Shown: positions 51,271 through 64,000, counted from the first letter of the stretch. The stretch is DNA of 64,000 nt from Pogona vitticeps (GCF_051106095.1 NC_135783.1:61111947-61175946), one strand, 5' to 3'. Numbers and translations: made by a program. The notes: generated by a model not told the origin, from the letters alone.

Positions 51271-54200
51271 CAGACTTAAAAGCGAAACGTGGACATCCTA
51301 TCATTTATATACAATCGGCCCTTTGGTTTCAGTCAGACCAATTCTACGACTGTGTTCCACGGTTCGGTCACACAATAGTCCCGTTGTTCCTATCTTGGGC
51401 TCATGCATTCAATCGCGCCCTCTTGTGCCGAGTTAATTTTAATGCGATTTAGGACCCTTCGTAAACTCATTTCCAGAAGGTTATCCAAAACTTAACACTG
51501 AATCACTGAAACCTGTAAGATTTACGTGAAGTATCTTCAAAACGAGATTTTAAAACACTTTATAATGCTTTTCCATCACATCCATACCAATCATTCTTCT
51601 CTAGCTGATGTAGTAATTCCAGAATAATGGCCCTTGGACTGGCAATAGGTTGTACTCATCATTTCTCCACCTGGAATAATATAGATCCTTAAAGGTTAGG
51701 GAGCTGAAAGGGCACTTTGGATTTTAGGGTCCTTAATCAAACTCCTGAGCCGCCAAGCTGTCCAGATTTAAGCACTTTGAAACTAATGCACTATCATAGT
51801 AAAGTCTTACTGAAATCAAAGTGTTTTTACTTTCTTTTGCTTAGGAACAAGATGATCAGTCCGATGATCAGGACTGTTTAAAAGGGCAGGACAACTGGAA
51901 CTTGATATGTTTGGATTATGGGAGCAATTATGAACTTAATGTCTGCTACGAGCAAGCATTAGAGGGGCCTGCATTAGGTGTTCTCTAAATAATTTAAGTG
52001 TGTATGTGTGTTATATTTTGGCAAAAAAATGTTTGATCAAAAATACCAACGCCGCTAGACAATCATGGCTGATGCGGGATGTGAACCTAGGCCTCTCGCT
52101 TTTGGTTCACTTGCCAATTCTCAAAATATCTGCCTATTAAAGGAACTGTCAGGTAGATGTGAGCCTGGCAGATTCCACCAGTAAAGAATATTCACATGAG
52201 AAATGTTGCTGAAAGGCTTGCACAAGATTCGGAAGCAAATCAGGGCAGACGTCAAAAGGAATTTGGTTTTGGGAGTGGCATGAGAGTGTGACCCACTATA
52301 AAAGCACTTTTAAAATACAATTTAAAATGCTGTGCAAAATCAGTTTTATATATAGATGATGATAAATATCTAAGGGTCTGGATGGCCGCCAGATAACACT
52401 GAAGAGTTACCATACACCATGAGCCGTACTTTATGCTATTTATACCACTTGGGTACACTGACTTAAAAAAAAGTTCTAAAGAGATTCATATCTAGTTATG
52501 GTCATGGAGGAGGTTAATGGCAGTTTTGGGATTAGATAAAGGGGGGAGTACAAATCCCCCTTAGGTTGGGTATGACACCAGCCCCATATGGAGAAGAGAA
52601 GACTAACCAATACCTTAGGAGGACAGGTTTGGGGCACTGGCAAAGGCAAGAGGAAGCGGCAGCTACATCTGCAGTAGTTCGAATGGGGGTGGATTATTTC
52701 CAACATCCCCATAAACAGGGCTAAGCAAAGTATGAACTGCTACTTGTTTAAATTATGCAAATACATGTATATATGCATAATTCATTCAGCTTCCACTAGC
52801 AATGGAAAGAAACAAGAGTGAAGAAGACTGAAACCTCATCTGTCTCAACTATTTAGCTCCCCCTTGCCAGCCCTCACCCACACAGTTAAACATAATACCT
52901 ATGGCTGAGAAAGTTGTTAAAAAAGTTAACACTACATCATACTAAGGTTGAGAAATCATCAGGATCCTTTCTACCACAGTCACTAATAAAGCTCATATCT
53001 GATAAGTGTCACTGCAAAATATAAACATTAAACAGTTCTTTCCTAGGTAGGATGATGTAAGTAGGACTAGTAACTTGAACTATAGACGTAAATAGCAGTA
53101 TATATATTGACAATAGACAATACAAAATGGAATTAATTTTTTAAAATCAGGATTTACTATGTGCTAAAAACAGTTAGAACATAAATATACACACATATAT
53201 AAAATTTTAATACCTAACCGAAAGAGTTGTTACCAAAGGAGTCACAATCACATTTTTAAAAGCCAATGAATGAATTAGCTGACTTGGGAGCACCAAGGGC
53301 CATACTACTTCTCCTTTTGAAGATACTGTCCAGGGAATACCTAGCATTTCTTGTGTATTGGGACTGTTATTATTTAATAGGATTCACACACAAATATGCA
53401 ATCACTCTGAAACGGATATTTCGTATGCATTTCATTTCATTCTGCCCCTTAATGTCTGACAAAGTGGATGTGTCCTTGAAAGTTTACATCAAAATATAAT
53501 CTCTTTGTTTTATATTTTTCCTGATATTACCCTGGAAAGTGACATGATCTGAATTCAAGTTACTGGCACACTGACTTCACAGCCCAGATAACATCAAAGT
53601 TCGTAGCTTTTCTATGATTTCATACATGACACCACTGAATGACACAACTGTACTCATAATTTCTGTGCTTTTTAATAAATATCAAAGCCACCATTAATAT
53701 AAATTAAACTTAAAAAAAACCACATTACAGTTTTTTCTCCTGATTACTCCTAGCCAAGTGGTTAGTTTCCTTGTAAACATTCTCAAGGATTAGGATGCAA
53801 CAAGACAGGCATGAAGGATTAAACCAATATTTTGCTTGTACTCAGCTACAACAGAGACAAGCCAGGTCAAATTCCAGCAATGAGAGATGGGTAAGAGTAA
53901 AGCCGATCTCCATAGGAGAAATTGCTGTAATTTCTCATGTCTGTCTTGATATACAAGCAACAACTTTACACCCTTGTCTATTTAAGTCATGGTTTCAGAA
54001 GGGTTGTTTGGAAGATGCAACATTATTTTTCTTCAAAGAAATGGATAGATTTGGCAACTAAATCAACCAAAATTAAAATGTTCACCTTCAGTACGTTTAA
54101 TGGATTGTCACTGAAGATACGTACATAGCTTTATCTTCAGTTAGAAGAATTCATATTAAGGCTAGATCGCCCAGAGCTTGGGAAAGTTACTCTTTTGGAC

Positions 54201-56215
54201 TACAATTCCATGAAGCTTTTGGAGTCTGGGATTGTGATCCAAAACAGTAACTTTTGCTGCCTCTCCAGTTCCATGACGGTTAAGTATTATTTAGTGGGTA
54301 CATTCAGAATACTCATTTTTTCATTGCCCTTATCATTGAACAATTATTTCTGCAATTACTCTGTTGGATTACATGGGAAAGATAAAACTGGCAATAGGTG
54401 GACAAATTCCTGTGCTGGGTGTTACCCCTGGCACTATTACACTATTCAGTTGCACAGTAGGTCATGTGTCCTCAGCATGACTGATTGCACAATGCTTCCA
54501 TCTCAATGCTATCATAACTACTGCTTGTCACAACCTAAAGTTGCATGTACATAGTGATGCAATAGGATTTTGACCATTATTTCTAATCTGACCTCTCAGC
54601 AGATCCCTTTGGAGAATAAATTCTCACATAATATGGTCAAAATTATGTGCTAACAACCCAAATCTAGTACATAGTAAATCACAACTAGAGTTACTAGAAG
54701 GAGCGTCCCTGAAGAGTGGGAAAGCATTGAGAGTACACTTGGGCATCCTCTGGGCAACAGTGTGCAGCTAGCAAATCCTTCAGTTCTAGAAGCACTGCAC
54801 TGTAAACTTGCTTAAGTTGTGCAACTCTCTAATAAAGTATCAGCCAACAAGTCAGAATCGACTTACAGCAACCCTAATAGGGCTTTCAAGGTAAGTAAAA
54901 TATTTAAGCAATGGTTTCACTAGTTCCATCCCCCAGTAAGTTTCCATGGTCAGTTGAGGATTTGAACCCTGGTCTCTAGAATCTTAATTATACCTAGAAT
55001 CAGTGGGGATTTGATTGTCAACACCTCTGTAAGTTCAATTAATTCAATGGCATACTCTAATTGTCACTTTCTACAAGATTTCATCCAAAAATAATGACAG
55101 AAAGGAACTGGCAATTAAATCTGAGGTAATGTAGAATTATTGATACAGCAATTATAACAGATTTGGAGTTATGGAGCACTTCCATTGTTAAATACAGCAA
55201 AGAAAAGTTGCCTAAACTTTAGGCAGCTCAAAGAGGATGAAAATTGCAGCAGCATTACTAGACACAAATGTATAAAAGGAGCCCAACACTTTAGGAGTTA
55301 AATGAAGATAATAACAGTCAATGTAATGTAACCTTACTTTTAAATATGGTTTAAAATATATTTCACATCACTATTCTATAAATTCCAATATATTTCAGAT
55401 GATTTAATCAGAATCAAGTATATTAAACCTTCTCTGTGATGGTCCTTTGAGACTTTTCCAGCAGAGTAGATACATTTCCTTTCTACATTGCTTTGAACAT
55501 CGCCAGATAAGTCTATTCTTTTGAACTCTCTCAGCTTCTCCTTTCTTAGAGCTGCATAAGCACAGAAAGAAGGGATGCCATGGAATGATAGCCATGCTTT
55601 TCGAGCTAGAAACTGGACTCTCTTCAACTGATTTAACTTATGACCTTCTCAGCTGTTGGATCAAGTTCTTTGAGCAGGCATCAAGCCAAGAGAAAAAGTA
55701 AAATGTAAGGCAGTGCAAGCTGTTTTGCAGTCAATCTGTGCATGTTTAGTAGCCTGTAAGGAAGATTTTCCTATGGCACCCATCAGTTTAAATCAACTGA
55801 GCTGAATTGTATGAGTTCATCTGCTCTTTAAGCATTAGAATTTAAAACAGTTATGGATTGTACAGCAAAATCTCTGTCAGAAACAACCTGACATCAAGCA
55901 GAGAAGACAATCATCCAGGAGAGACACTCTCAAGAAGAAGAATTTTCTAGGCTTCACATCATTACCCAGTCTGTACTTGAACATGTTATGAATAAGTGGT
56001 GAGAACTTAATTATGTATATATTAAAATTTGTGGCTATATATTGCATTTGTAATCCGGGCAGAAAACACTACTGAGGATAAGATGCAAAATTGCATAGTT
56101 GTATTTGTTTACTGAGATGAGGAGCACAAATTGGAAGCTAGATTGTGGAAGAAGAGACCTGTTCTGAACTAAAACTCACTTGAGATTAGCATAGAACAAA
56201 TTTTGCATGCTTACA
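51271..56215. other. Intergenic between ACTA1 promoter and NUP133 end
   Basis: AT-rich sequence with a diverged SINE at 54845-55000. No exon or other named repeat is seen. No muscle enhancer was identified by eye. Confidence 0.5.
54845..55000 (-). mobile_element. Diverged tRNA-type SINE
   Basis: AGTCAGAATCGACTTACAGC with AACCCTAATAGGGCTTTCAA is the reverse tail, GAGGATTTGAACCCTGGTCT the inverse B box. Confidence 0.7.
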
Positions 56216-56235
56216 ACCTTATTTACAGTGAATAT

Positions 56236-56241
56236 TTTATT
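56236..56241 (-). terminator. NUP133: NUP133 poly(A) signal
   Basis: AATAAA on the minus strand 62 nt after the stop codon, implying a short 3' UTR ending near 56218. Confidence 0.75.
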
Positions 56242-56302
56242 GCAAAACTAATATAAAACATTACAAAAATTATGAAAACTTTAATTATTTGTTCAAAAAT
56301 TT

Positions 56303-56439
56303 TTAAGCCTGGCTGTAGACATATAGCTCATAATTTGCTTTCAGTATGAATTCAAAGGATGTGTTAGATTTTAAGTGTTCAAGTTCATCTGCTTGCAGCA
56401 AGTCCTTCACATCAGGCAGATACTCGCTGAGCTGAACAC
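56303..56439 (-). CDS. NUP133: NUP133, nucleoporin 133, last exon
   Basis: The last 45 residues after a split Gly codon: [44 protein letters not shown] and TAA. With the two exons upstream this reads through as the C-terminus of NUP133, a scaffold subunit of the Nup107-160 Y complex of the nuclear pore, which also acts at kinetochores. The C-terminal helical domain contacts Nup107. The human end is recalled as closely similar, differing in the final residues. Acceptor TGTTGTAG. The gene runs rightward past the window edge. Confidence 0.94.
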
Positions 56440-56739
56440 CTACAACAGATAAAAATTGCATTAGCTAATGCAAATGCTTAGTGATTGCACTTACATTTCA
56501 GAATAAATTATTCAGGACTTGCATAAATCTATAGGTAAGTTACTATCAAAGCACACCAAGTGACTTCCATAAACAAATTAAGTTTTAAATTTTTCTCACT
56601 TATATATTTAACATATTTAAATATTGGCAACTAATACTTTTTCTTTACAGCTGTCATAAGATATGTTTTGTTTTAATGTATTTTTAAGCAAGGGATTCGC
56701 AGGGAATTCATTTCTGATCACAAATTCAACAAAATATAC

Positions 56740-56828
56740 CTTCTTTTAACAGCTTTTGTAGTATTTTCACGAATATACTGTCTTTAGAGGCTTCAATTGG
56801 ATCATCTTTGCCTTCAGAACTGGACCAA
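56740..56828 (-). CDS. NUP133: NUP133 penultimate exon
   Basis: Codes [20 protein letters not shown] and [10 protein letters not shown]; 89 nt, acceptor CTTTTACAG, donor GTATAT. One base completes the codon from the preceding exon and one starts the next, so the phases fit both neighbours. Confidence 0.95.
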
Positions 56829-59776
56829 CTGTAAAAGTAAAGGATGTATTTTAAAGATGAATTTAAAAAACCACTATTAAAGCAGGGATCCCACTGTGCT
56901 ACTCTTTCCTGTACATATATTTCTAATGTGAATTATTTACAGCTGCCTTATGCTCTTAATCAGGATTTTTAGACTTATTCTAGCAACATAACTTTGCTCA
57001 AGTTCAGTTATTTCAAGGCAGATTTTAAACATTCAAAGGACATTATAAAGACTAAAGTAAAAAAAATTACATGGATCATATTACGGGTTTTGATAATATC
57101 TCGCTAATATTTTGTCAACAGAGCTGCATTCAACAGTAGAACAGACTCCTCCTTTATATTCCACTTCTAAGGTATGGAGTAAACTAAAGAGGGGGCAGAG
57201 GCAGCAGTGGGAATAAAAAGACAATTCCAATGTTTAAGGGGTGTTTGCTTTCACCATGACGACTATATATGCATAATATATATGGAGATATTGGTGGTGG
57301 ATTAGCATTGAAAATTAAAGGAACATTTTAAGAATTAGCCTGCACTAAGGAGTTCCATCAAATATTAAGGTTTTTTTATACTGGAAGATGCTTTCTACTT
57401 AGTTCAGTGGCATTATATTTGGTAACATCTCTATCAGTTGTCTCATTAATAAAATGGCAAGTATCAAATGCTGACAGAATGATACTCAAGACTAGGACAT
57501 GCACTAAGCTTTGCCCAGGTTAGAAACTCACTAGATCCACCCCTCCATTACACATGCACCAGTTCTATTTTCTTCTTGACTACTGCAAGTTCCTCCCCCC
57601 CCACCACTGCAATGGTCTCCCCCTGCCCAGTACTCACTGAGGCCAACACTTAACCCCAGCAACCACTTCCATATCAGCAAAAACACAACTCCCTATTTAG
57701 AAGTTTGGGGATCTCAATTTTGCAGTTACATTCATACCCCTGAAGGAAAGGCTCTCATAGATGCCAACAATCAAACATTGCTAAAGTGAATCATCAGTGG
57801 GCTCAAATGGAGTTCTAGGGGGTCCAATTTCAGGATGCAACAAATCCAGCATTTGAATGGGGCAATCAATAGTAGCTGTGCAAAGATACACATTTCTAGC
57901 TTTTACATTTCAGGACCAACTTTTGAAAATATTTACAAGATTTGTTCTTGCAGTTTCATTGGACCTGAAAACAGTGGTCTCTGTTCAGCAACTCTTCAAA
58001 CTAATTCGGAACCAGTGCTACTCTCTCAGATGTCTTTGTCCATTACATACCTCCAGACAGAATGGCCATTAGTCATGACAGCAGGGAATGAGGACTAAAA
58101 CCCAATGTATGTGGAATGCACCATGTGGGCAAAAATACCTTGAATTGTTTTCAGGATGGGAAGAAAAACAGAGGACCTTTGAAATCCTATACAGACAAAA
58201 AGCTTGACTGGATGGTGATGTAGCTCATGTTTTGGATCACTTGTGGTGTAGTCTGGTTTGAGCTAAAATGATGTACAGGAAGTCGTGAATTGGCCCAACC
58301 TTGTTCTATAACCAATCTGGACCTTTTTTCGGTCCAGCAGCAGAGCTACTCTTCTTTTGGAGTTGGGCTGGAGCGACTAGTATCAGATTGTGTGTGCATG
58401 GGAGGATAGCTTTAAAGGAAATCACACCAGATGATGCATCCCTTTATAGTGCAATCCAGATGTTGTGTCTGATCACATCTTCACTTAGGAAAAGTTTCAG
58501 TGAACAGGAGACTGGTTTTTTGAACAAATTTACAGATACTGCTGTACGCTTGTTCACAGATTTCTGTTTACACATTTTAGTGTTCGGAGCACATGTTGCG
58601 GACAGTTTGGTTAAAGACTTTAAACCACACTGTAGTTCAGTCTTCCTAGGGCTTAGGAATTCAACCAATTAAGACAGCTAAAAATGTTAAATCCAAAGAA
58701 ACAAAACAAAAAAGTGAAAAACATGTCCACAAGTTTCTCATTAAAATATAATAGTGTTTAAGGTGCCACATGTTTTTGTCATTTTGTTTTGTTTCTTTGG
58801 ATTTTGTCTGATATGTTTGCACAGACTAACATGGCTGCCTCTTCTAAAAATGCTAGATTCTTCTGCTATCTCTTCCCTGGTCTTTGAATACTTTTGGCTG
58901 CATATTGTTTGAAAAGGTGATCAATTCAGTAATACCTTGTATAACATGGCCCTGTTTAGCTTTGATTCATTACAATACACATGTTCAGGTGTCTATTTTG
59001 TGGTGTCTGACCAGGATTCTAAGGGAGGTAAGACTGGGCTTTTGAAAGACCTTAGGCTCAGTCTATCCATTTCATGTGAAGGCAGATTACGCCTCTGGAA
59101 CACCTAGCATAATGTTAAAATGGCAACATTTAATGCTCTCACTGTCACAGCGATTTCATAAATGGCCCCTACGTGTTGAAGAAAACTTAAATTGTTAACC
59201 AGCAATCCTTTTCAAATAAAATGAAATGACCCAATTGTCACTTTACAGTTATCCAGGGGAATCAAGAAAGCGTCAATATGTAGTTTTTGTATTTTTGAGT
59301 TTGTTATATATCATATGGTTGTACTTAAACCTAGTATGATAGAAGGCAGCATGCAAATGTTTAAAAGTAAAACAAATATATTTTGCTTCATATTAAACAC
59401 TGGAAGAAAATATAAACATTTATAACATATTAAGGGCAATTTAAAAGTTATCATACAATAGCTGCAGTAGAGGGAGAGCTGGGAAGAAATATTTAAGTAT
59501 TTTACTACTTTCCTGAAAGATCTTCTCAATACAGTTCTTTTTCTTCACAAATGGTTACTGTTTGTACTAATTGTTACAATGACTTTGGAACTTTAAGGAG
59601 TAATGTGTTAAATTTCTTGCTTTCCACTCCTCTCCTCTTTTTCTTTAATCTTTGTGTCATATCTTGCAGGGTATAATAAGCCTGTCTCATGTGTTACTGA
59701 TCTATGAAAACTGTTTTGGGAGACTATTCAGCTGAACAAATACATCAGATGAATAACTAAAATTGTGTCTGCTTAC
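56829..59776 (-). other. NUP133: NUP133 intron
   Basis: AT-rich. At 58755-58850, TTTAAGGTGCCACATG and CAGACTAACATGGCTGCC match an interspersed repeat common in reptiles. A 123-codon plus-strand frame at 58301-58672 resembles nothing I know. Confidence 0.85.
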
Positions 59777-59841
59777 CCATCTCTCAGGAGAGCTTTGCAA
59801 AGTATTTTAAGTTTAAGATAGTTTATGTCCACTTGCTCATC
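59777..59841 (-). CDS. NUP133: NUP133 third-last exon
   Basis: Codes DEQVDINYLKLKILCKALLR and DG; 65 nt. A long pyrimidine tract precedes the acceptor AAATGAAG; the donor is GTAAGC. Joined to the next exon it reads [15 protein letters not shown]. Confidence 0.9.
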
Positions 59842-60990
59842 CTTCATTTAAAGGAAAAGAAAAAAGGTTAAATTATATTTGAGATTTCAAAGATGGAAAA
59901 ATATATCCATCTACTACAATTAAATCAAAATTTGACAGTCCACTTATGCTGAAAACAGGGTAGAAAAGAAGACACTAAGATACCTTTAAAGGAGTTGTAC
60001 CACAATTAATAATTTTTAAAAATAGAGAGACATGACTTGATTTTGAGAGAAGATTGGAGTTAAAAGACAGAGAAAATATGACAGAATTTCACATATGGCA
60101 TGAATCAATGGGAGAGACTCTAAATAAGTGTGAATAATATTGGGAGGGGAAATCATGAACTTTGGATCAACTAGTGATGCAAATTTCTGCAAAAGGCTAG
60201 TTGTGTTTCCGTACTGAAAAAAGGGAGACAAGTATTGGATTCTGCGTATTGGACTGATACCTTAGAGAGTTACAGGCTGACTTCTTGTAGTGAAACAGAA
60301 CATTCAGCTGCCCTAAGAGCTAAATATTTTTTGACAAGAGAAAGGAAAAGTATATCTTTGGACAGAATTAAAGTTTTGTGCACGGAAAGATACCTGAAAA
60401 ATTCAGAGACAAGGAGGCTGGAGACAAATGAGAATTGGAAGGAAAAATGCAGGACGAAGCTGAAGAAAAAGAACAGGAGAGTACAACTGAAGCAGAAGGA
60501 GCTACACGAGTGAAGGGCCTCCGAACCAAAATCCTTGTACCCACCCCACCTACGGGGGAGGGTGGTGAAAAGGGCTGGTGATCAAAAGGATCAAGACAAA
60601 ATAGACAGCTGGCTTAAAAGAATGTATGGTGGAGAAAGGAGTTGGCCAGAACAAACTAAGACTCAGATAAAAGACACACAAGGACTGAGAACAGGAAGAA
60701 AGGAAAGGGAGTTTTAAAGAGATAGGATGGTAAGCAAGAGAGACAAAGATGGCACAGAATTGTTACAACTTCAACATAGATCCTGACAAACATACAAGTA
60801 CTTGAGGCTCCCATCACTATAACACTCTGCTTTGTCAAGACCACAAGGGCCAAAGAAGTGGGAAATGGGAAACATGGATTTTTCATAATGGTTAGTACCG
60901 TGCTAGGGATATTTCCACTGCACAAATAGTTGCACTAACTGATAAGGCAGATGTCTGTTGTGCAACTGGCTGCACAGGCAGTTCCATAAA
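59842..60990 (-). other. NUP133: NUP133 intron, left part
   Basis: No further NUP133 exon is recognised. Plus-strand 60235-60720 has a Lys/Arg/Glu-rich frame (RRLETNENWKEKCRTKLKKK) that could be decayed LINE sequence, but no motif confirms it. Confidence 0.5.
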
Positions 60991-60991
60991 A

Positions 60992-61500
60992 CAGAGGTCG
61001 TCAACCCCCGGTCCGCGGCCCACTGCCGGTCCGTGGCTTGACCCTGACCGGGCCGTGGAGACAGACCTCCCCCCGTCCCCCCTCCCCTGCACGCACTTGG
61101 AGGCGGCGGTGGCGGCGGCGGCGGCGGCGGCGGGGAATAGCTAAGAGCCTGGGAGGCAAGAGTATGTCCGGGTGTTCTGGCTGCTGTGGATGGGGTGGGC
61201 AAGAGCCGGGAGGCCGCAAAGACAGACCTCTCCCCACCCCCCGCACGCACTCCCCTCCCCAGAGCTGCTTTGCGCCAGCGCTTGCCAGCATGAGTGCTCC
61301 CTCTCCCCTTCATGCAAGCGCCCCCGCGTGCAAAGCAGCTGTGGGGAGGAAGGTGCGTGCAGGGGTGGGCAGGAGGTCTGCCTTTGTGGCCCGGCAGCGG
61401 CGGCGGGGGTGGGTGGGCCAGAGCCGGGAGGCAAGAGCATAGCCGGGTGCTCTGATTGCTCACCTCCCAGCGGGCTCTAACGAGGCCAGGGTGGGCGCTC
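60992..61500. mobile_element. GC-rich hAT-related repeat with internal duplications
   Basis: Begins CAGAGGTCGTCAACCCCCGG, like the reversed 167-bp hAT element at 41950, and shares GGAGACAGACCTCC-type sequence with it. Inside are a (CGG)n run at 61105-61132, direct repeats (CTGGGAGGCAAGAGTATG at 61148, CCGGGAGGCAAGAGCATA at 61425) and inverted arms (CAGAGCTGCTTTGC at 61259, GCAAAGCAGCTGTGG at 61331). The right end and target duplication were not found. Confidence 0.55.
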
Positions 61501-62048
61501 CGTGCTGCCGTCAGCAGGCTGATGTCTCCAGCTCGGGAACCAGTGGCTGTATTTGAATTTCCCGCGGAGGGTGGCGAGGAGCACCGGCACCAGCCTTGTT
61601 GGAGCCGGTAGGGAGGAGACCAGCCAGAGGGAGTCCCCCCCGTCATGCTCTGACTCCCAGACTGCCCCCGCCGCTGGCACGCTCCCTTCGCCCCCCACCC
61701 CCACCCCGAGGCAAGCGACACACGAGCTTGAGGTGTCAGGCAGCCTGGTTGCGGTAGATTGATCTCTTTCAATTCTGAGGTGGGCGCAGAGCGTCTTGAG
61801 AAAGATCATATGCACACAGCATGTCCAGATGAGGGGCGTTGCCTTTCCCCCCACGTCTTGGCGACCAAAACTCCTTTCTGCTTATAGGGTCAAAGTTTTA
61901 GCAGAAGACAAATCTCTTTTCCTCCCCCCCCCCCCGCACTTCTGCAGGAGCAGCCATGCCTGCCCCCTTCCTTTTCTTTCCAACCCCAAAACAGCCCCAG
62001 CGCCGCGGCTCAGCTGAGCCAAGAGAGGATCACTGTGTTCACCAGGCA

Positions 62049-62095
<47 letters not shown>

Positions 62096-63340
62096 GCACG
62101 CACGCACGCGCGCGCGCGCGCGCTCCTGCCGAATGGGGTTGGGTTTACGGAACTAGTTGGCTGTCCCAGCTGCGAGCTGAGGGCGCTCTAGTTCTGGCTG
62201 GCCTCTGTGGGGCAGAGCAAGAGGTAGCAGCATTGCAACCCCCAACCCCACCACCGCCCGCTCAAAATGCCACCCACATCCACCTTGTTGCAGAAGCTGT
62301 TCAACAAAAAGACAAGGCTTGCTCACTCCCTGCAAGGAGCTCAAGGAGGAGGGCACCTCCAGGTAGGGAGGAGGCAAGGCAAGCCGGCCGAAAGGGTGCA
62401 GGGCTGTGGGCACGGAGTGGGGGGCTTCCTTTCAGCTCTTTGCCAGATTGCCTGCAAGTGCAACGTGGTCTGCATACAGTGCACGACCAGCACACTTCCT
62501 CCTCCATCTCCATCCCCAACTCGAGGAAGAAGACTCAGGGGGATTTGCCTTTTTCTTTTCCTCCTGATTTCTCCCCCCTCTGTCCCAAGGAGCCCGGAGG
62601 GAGGGAAGTGACTTGGCTCGCGCAGCTGATCTTCCGCCTAGGCGAAAATCAAATAGATGTGTGTCTTCGCCAAAACTTCAAGTAACGTTGCTTTCTTTTG
62701 TCTTGGGGGCGGGGCTTCGCCGGCCCTCCTTCGCCCCCTCCAAGTGTCAACTTGTCCCTCTTGGCACTCCCTTTGAGAAGCGTAGCTTTCCTGAAGTGGA
62801 AAACCGACAACGCTCCTCCCCCACTCCCTTTCCTCCTTGCAAGCTGCTTCCCCCCCCCCCCCCCCCGAAAGCTTCTTGGTTGCTGAGGAGGAGCAAGGAG
62901 AGCAGGGCTCGGCTCGCCCCTTCCTGCTTCGTCCAAAGCTTTACAGACACCCCAGAGGTCTTCTTGCCTTCCTTGGGCTGGTTGGACAAGCCACCTTTCA
63001 ATCATGAAATGCAAAAATGACATTTTCTCTTTGCCTCCGCCCCTAGGGTGGAAGTTGGCAGGCAGATAAAGAACGTTAAAGGAAGGAAGAGATGAGGAAG
63101 GCTGCTTGTTTTCAAAGGGGAGTTTAGAATTACCAGAGAGGGCTGCCAGGATCCTGCCACAACAGGACAGATTTGTGGGTGCAGACTGCAACTTCCAGAA
63201 TTGGGGGATTCTGGGAGCTGTAGCTGAATAACTGCAGCTCTGCACCTGTGGGGATAGAGGCTTGTTTCTCTGACAGATCTTTCTGTCTGGCATTTGCCTT
63301 ACTTTACAGCCAAATAACTAGACGAGTGGGGCATGCAGAG
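61501..63340. other. GC-rich sequence with simple repeats in NUP133 intron
   Basis: CpG-rich sequence with TC, CA and CG dinucleotide runs at 62048-62122 and C-runs near 61922 and 62850. No start, splice or known protein supports a gene. Confidence 0.5.
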
Positions 63341-63560
63341 AGGGAGAGAGACAGACAGACAGACAGAAAGATAGAGAGACAGACAGACAGAGGTGGAAAA
63401 TAGACAGAGAGACAGACAGAGGTGGGGGGAGAGAGACAGACAGAGAGCTAGACAGAGAGATGGAGATAGGGGGGGAGAGATGGATATAGAAAGAGAGAGA
63501 GATAGACATAGAGAGAGATAGACAGAGAAAGACAAACACAGATAGAGAGGGGGCGGAGAG
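63341..63560. repeat. Purine-rich GACA/GAGA simple repeat
   Basis: Irregular GACAGACA and GAGAGATAGA units; the mirrored serine/leucine frame is an artefact. Confidence 0.95.
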
Positions 63561-63932
63561 ATGGATGGATGGATGGATGGATGGATGGATGGATGGATGG
63601 ATGGATGGATGGATGGATGGATGGATGGATGGATGGATGGATGGATGGATGGATGGAGAGAGACAGACAGAGAGAGAGTCAGAGATTAGATGGATGGATG
63701 GATGGATGGATGGATGGATGGATGGATGGATGGATGGATGGATGGATGGATGGATGGATGGATGGATGGATGGATGGATGGAGAGAGACAGAGAGAGAGT
63801 GAGTCAGAGATAGATGGATGGATGGATGGATGGATGGATGGATGGATGGATGGATGGATGGATGGATGGATGGATGGATGGATGGATGGATGGATGGATG
63901 GATGGAGAGAGACAGAGAGAGAGTGAGTGAGA
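63561..63932. repeat. Higher-order (ATGG)n array, three blocks
   Basis: Three (ATGG)n blocks of about 22-24 units are each followed by a GAGAGAGACAGA-type spacer of about 32 bp. The spacers start at 63656, 63781 and 63905, a period of 124-125 bp. The spacers are near-identical, so the unit was duplicated as a whole. Confidence 0.95.
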
Positions 63933-63933
63933 C

Positions 63934-63934
<1 letters not shown>

Positions 63935-64000
<66 letters not shown>
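63935..64000. repeat. (ATAG)n microsatellite, running off the window
   Basis: Uninterrupted GATA units from the last spacer to the edge. Confidence 0.97.

Noticed and set aside
50441-51452. Frames of up to 287 codons on both strands upstream of ACTA1
   Set aside because: Pro/Gly/Arg-rich translations of the CpG-rich promoter with no known domain.
58301-58672. 123-codon plus-strand frame in a NUP133 intron
   Set aside because: No recognisable domain, no splice or promoter evidence, and a length that can occur by chance.
61001-62685. Several 100-290 codon frames in the GC-rich block
   Set aside because: Low-complexity composition, repeat content and no splice or start evidence.
63565-63926. 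MDGW repeat proteins
   Set aside because: Translation of (ATGG)n; no gene context.

Overview
The window is vertebrate nuclear DNA, almost certainly from a squamate reptile. The main evidence is a BovB (RTE) LINE together with a SINE of the Sauria type that shares its 3' tail. R4-type, DIRS-type and Gmr1-like Ty3/Gypsy elements, all known from lizard genomes, agree with this. The species cannot be told from the sequence.

The host genes form the block known from human 1q42: CCSAP, ACTA1 and NUP133, all on the minus strand. CCSAP has three coding exons (19582 to 5719, 273 codons), a CpG-rich promoter and probably a 4 kb 3' UTR ending near 1718. ACTA1, skeletal muscle alpha-actin, is complete: one non-coding and six coding exons (about 50483 to 44370), every splice phase closing on 377 codons, with a TATA box and a CArG box in the usual places. 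NUP133 supplies its last three exons (59841 to 56303); the rest lies beyond the right edge. On the plus strand at 407-451 there is what looks like the last coding exon of a gene converging on CCSAP. I do not recognise its 14-residue acidic end; RAB4A would be expected there from human gene order.

The space between exons is full of mobile elements. CCSAP intron 2 holds a decayed Tc1 transposon (6190-7882) with a (GT)n tract inside one inverted repeat, plus several SINEs. CCSAP intron 1 holds three MITE-like elements. Between CCSAP and ACTA1 lie a BovB copy with a 15-bp target duplication, pieces of another LINE and the SINEs that share its tail, a broken DIRS-type fossil, a near-palindrome of Penelope-like sequence, a young-looking Gmr1-like Gypsy element with two 542-bp LTRs and a 5-bp target duplication, an R4-like LINE beside a (TAA)n tract, and a 167-bp hAT element. 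The right end is GC-rich repeat followed by a higher-order tetranucleotide array.

The three genes do not form a pathway: CCSAP acts at centrioles and spindle, ACTA1 in the sarcomere, NUP133 in the nuclear pore. The most interesting objects are the Gmr1-like element, whose capsid region resembles the SCAN domain and whose integrase-like part lies before the reverse transcriptase, the two LINE/SINE pairs with shared tails, and the R4-like LINE at its TAA-type site. Readings are by eye; no alignment or database search was run.
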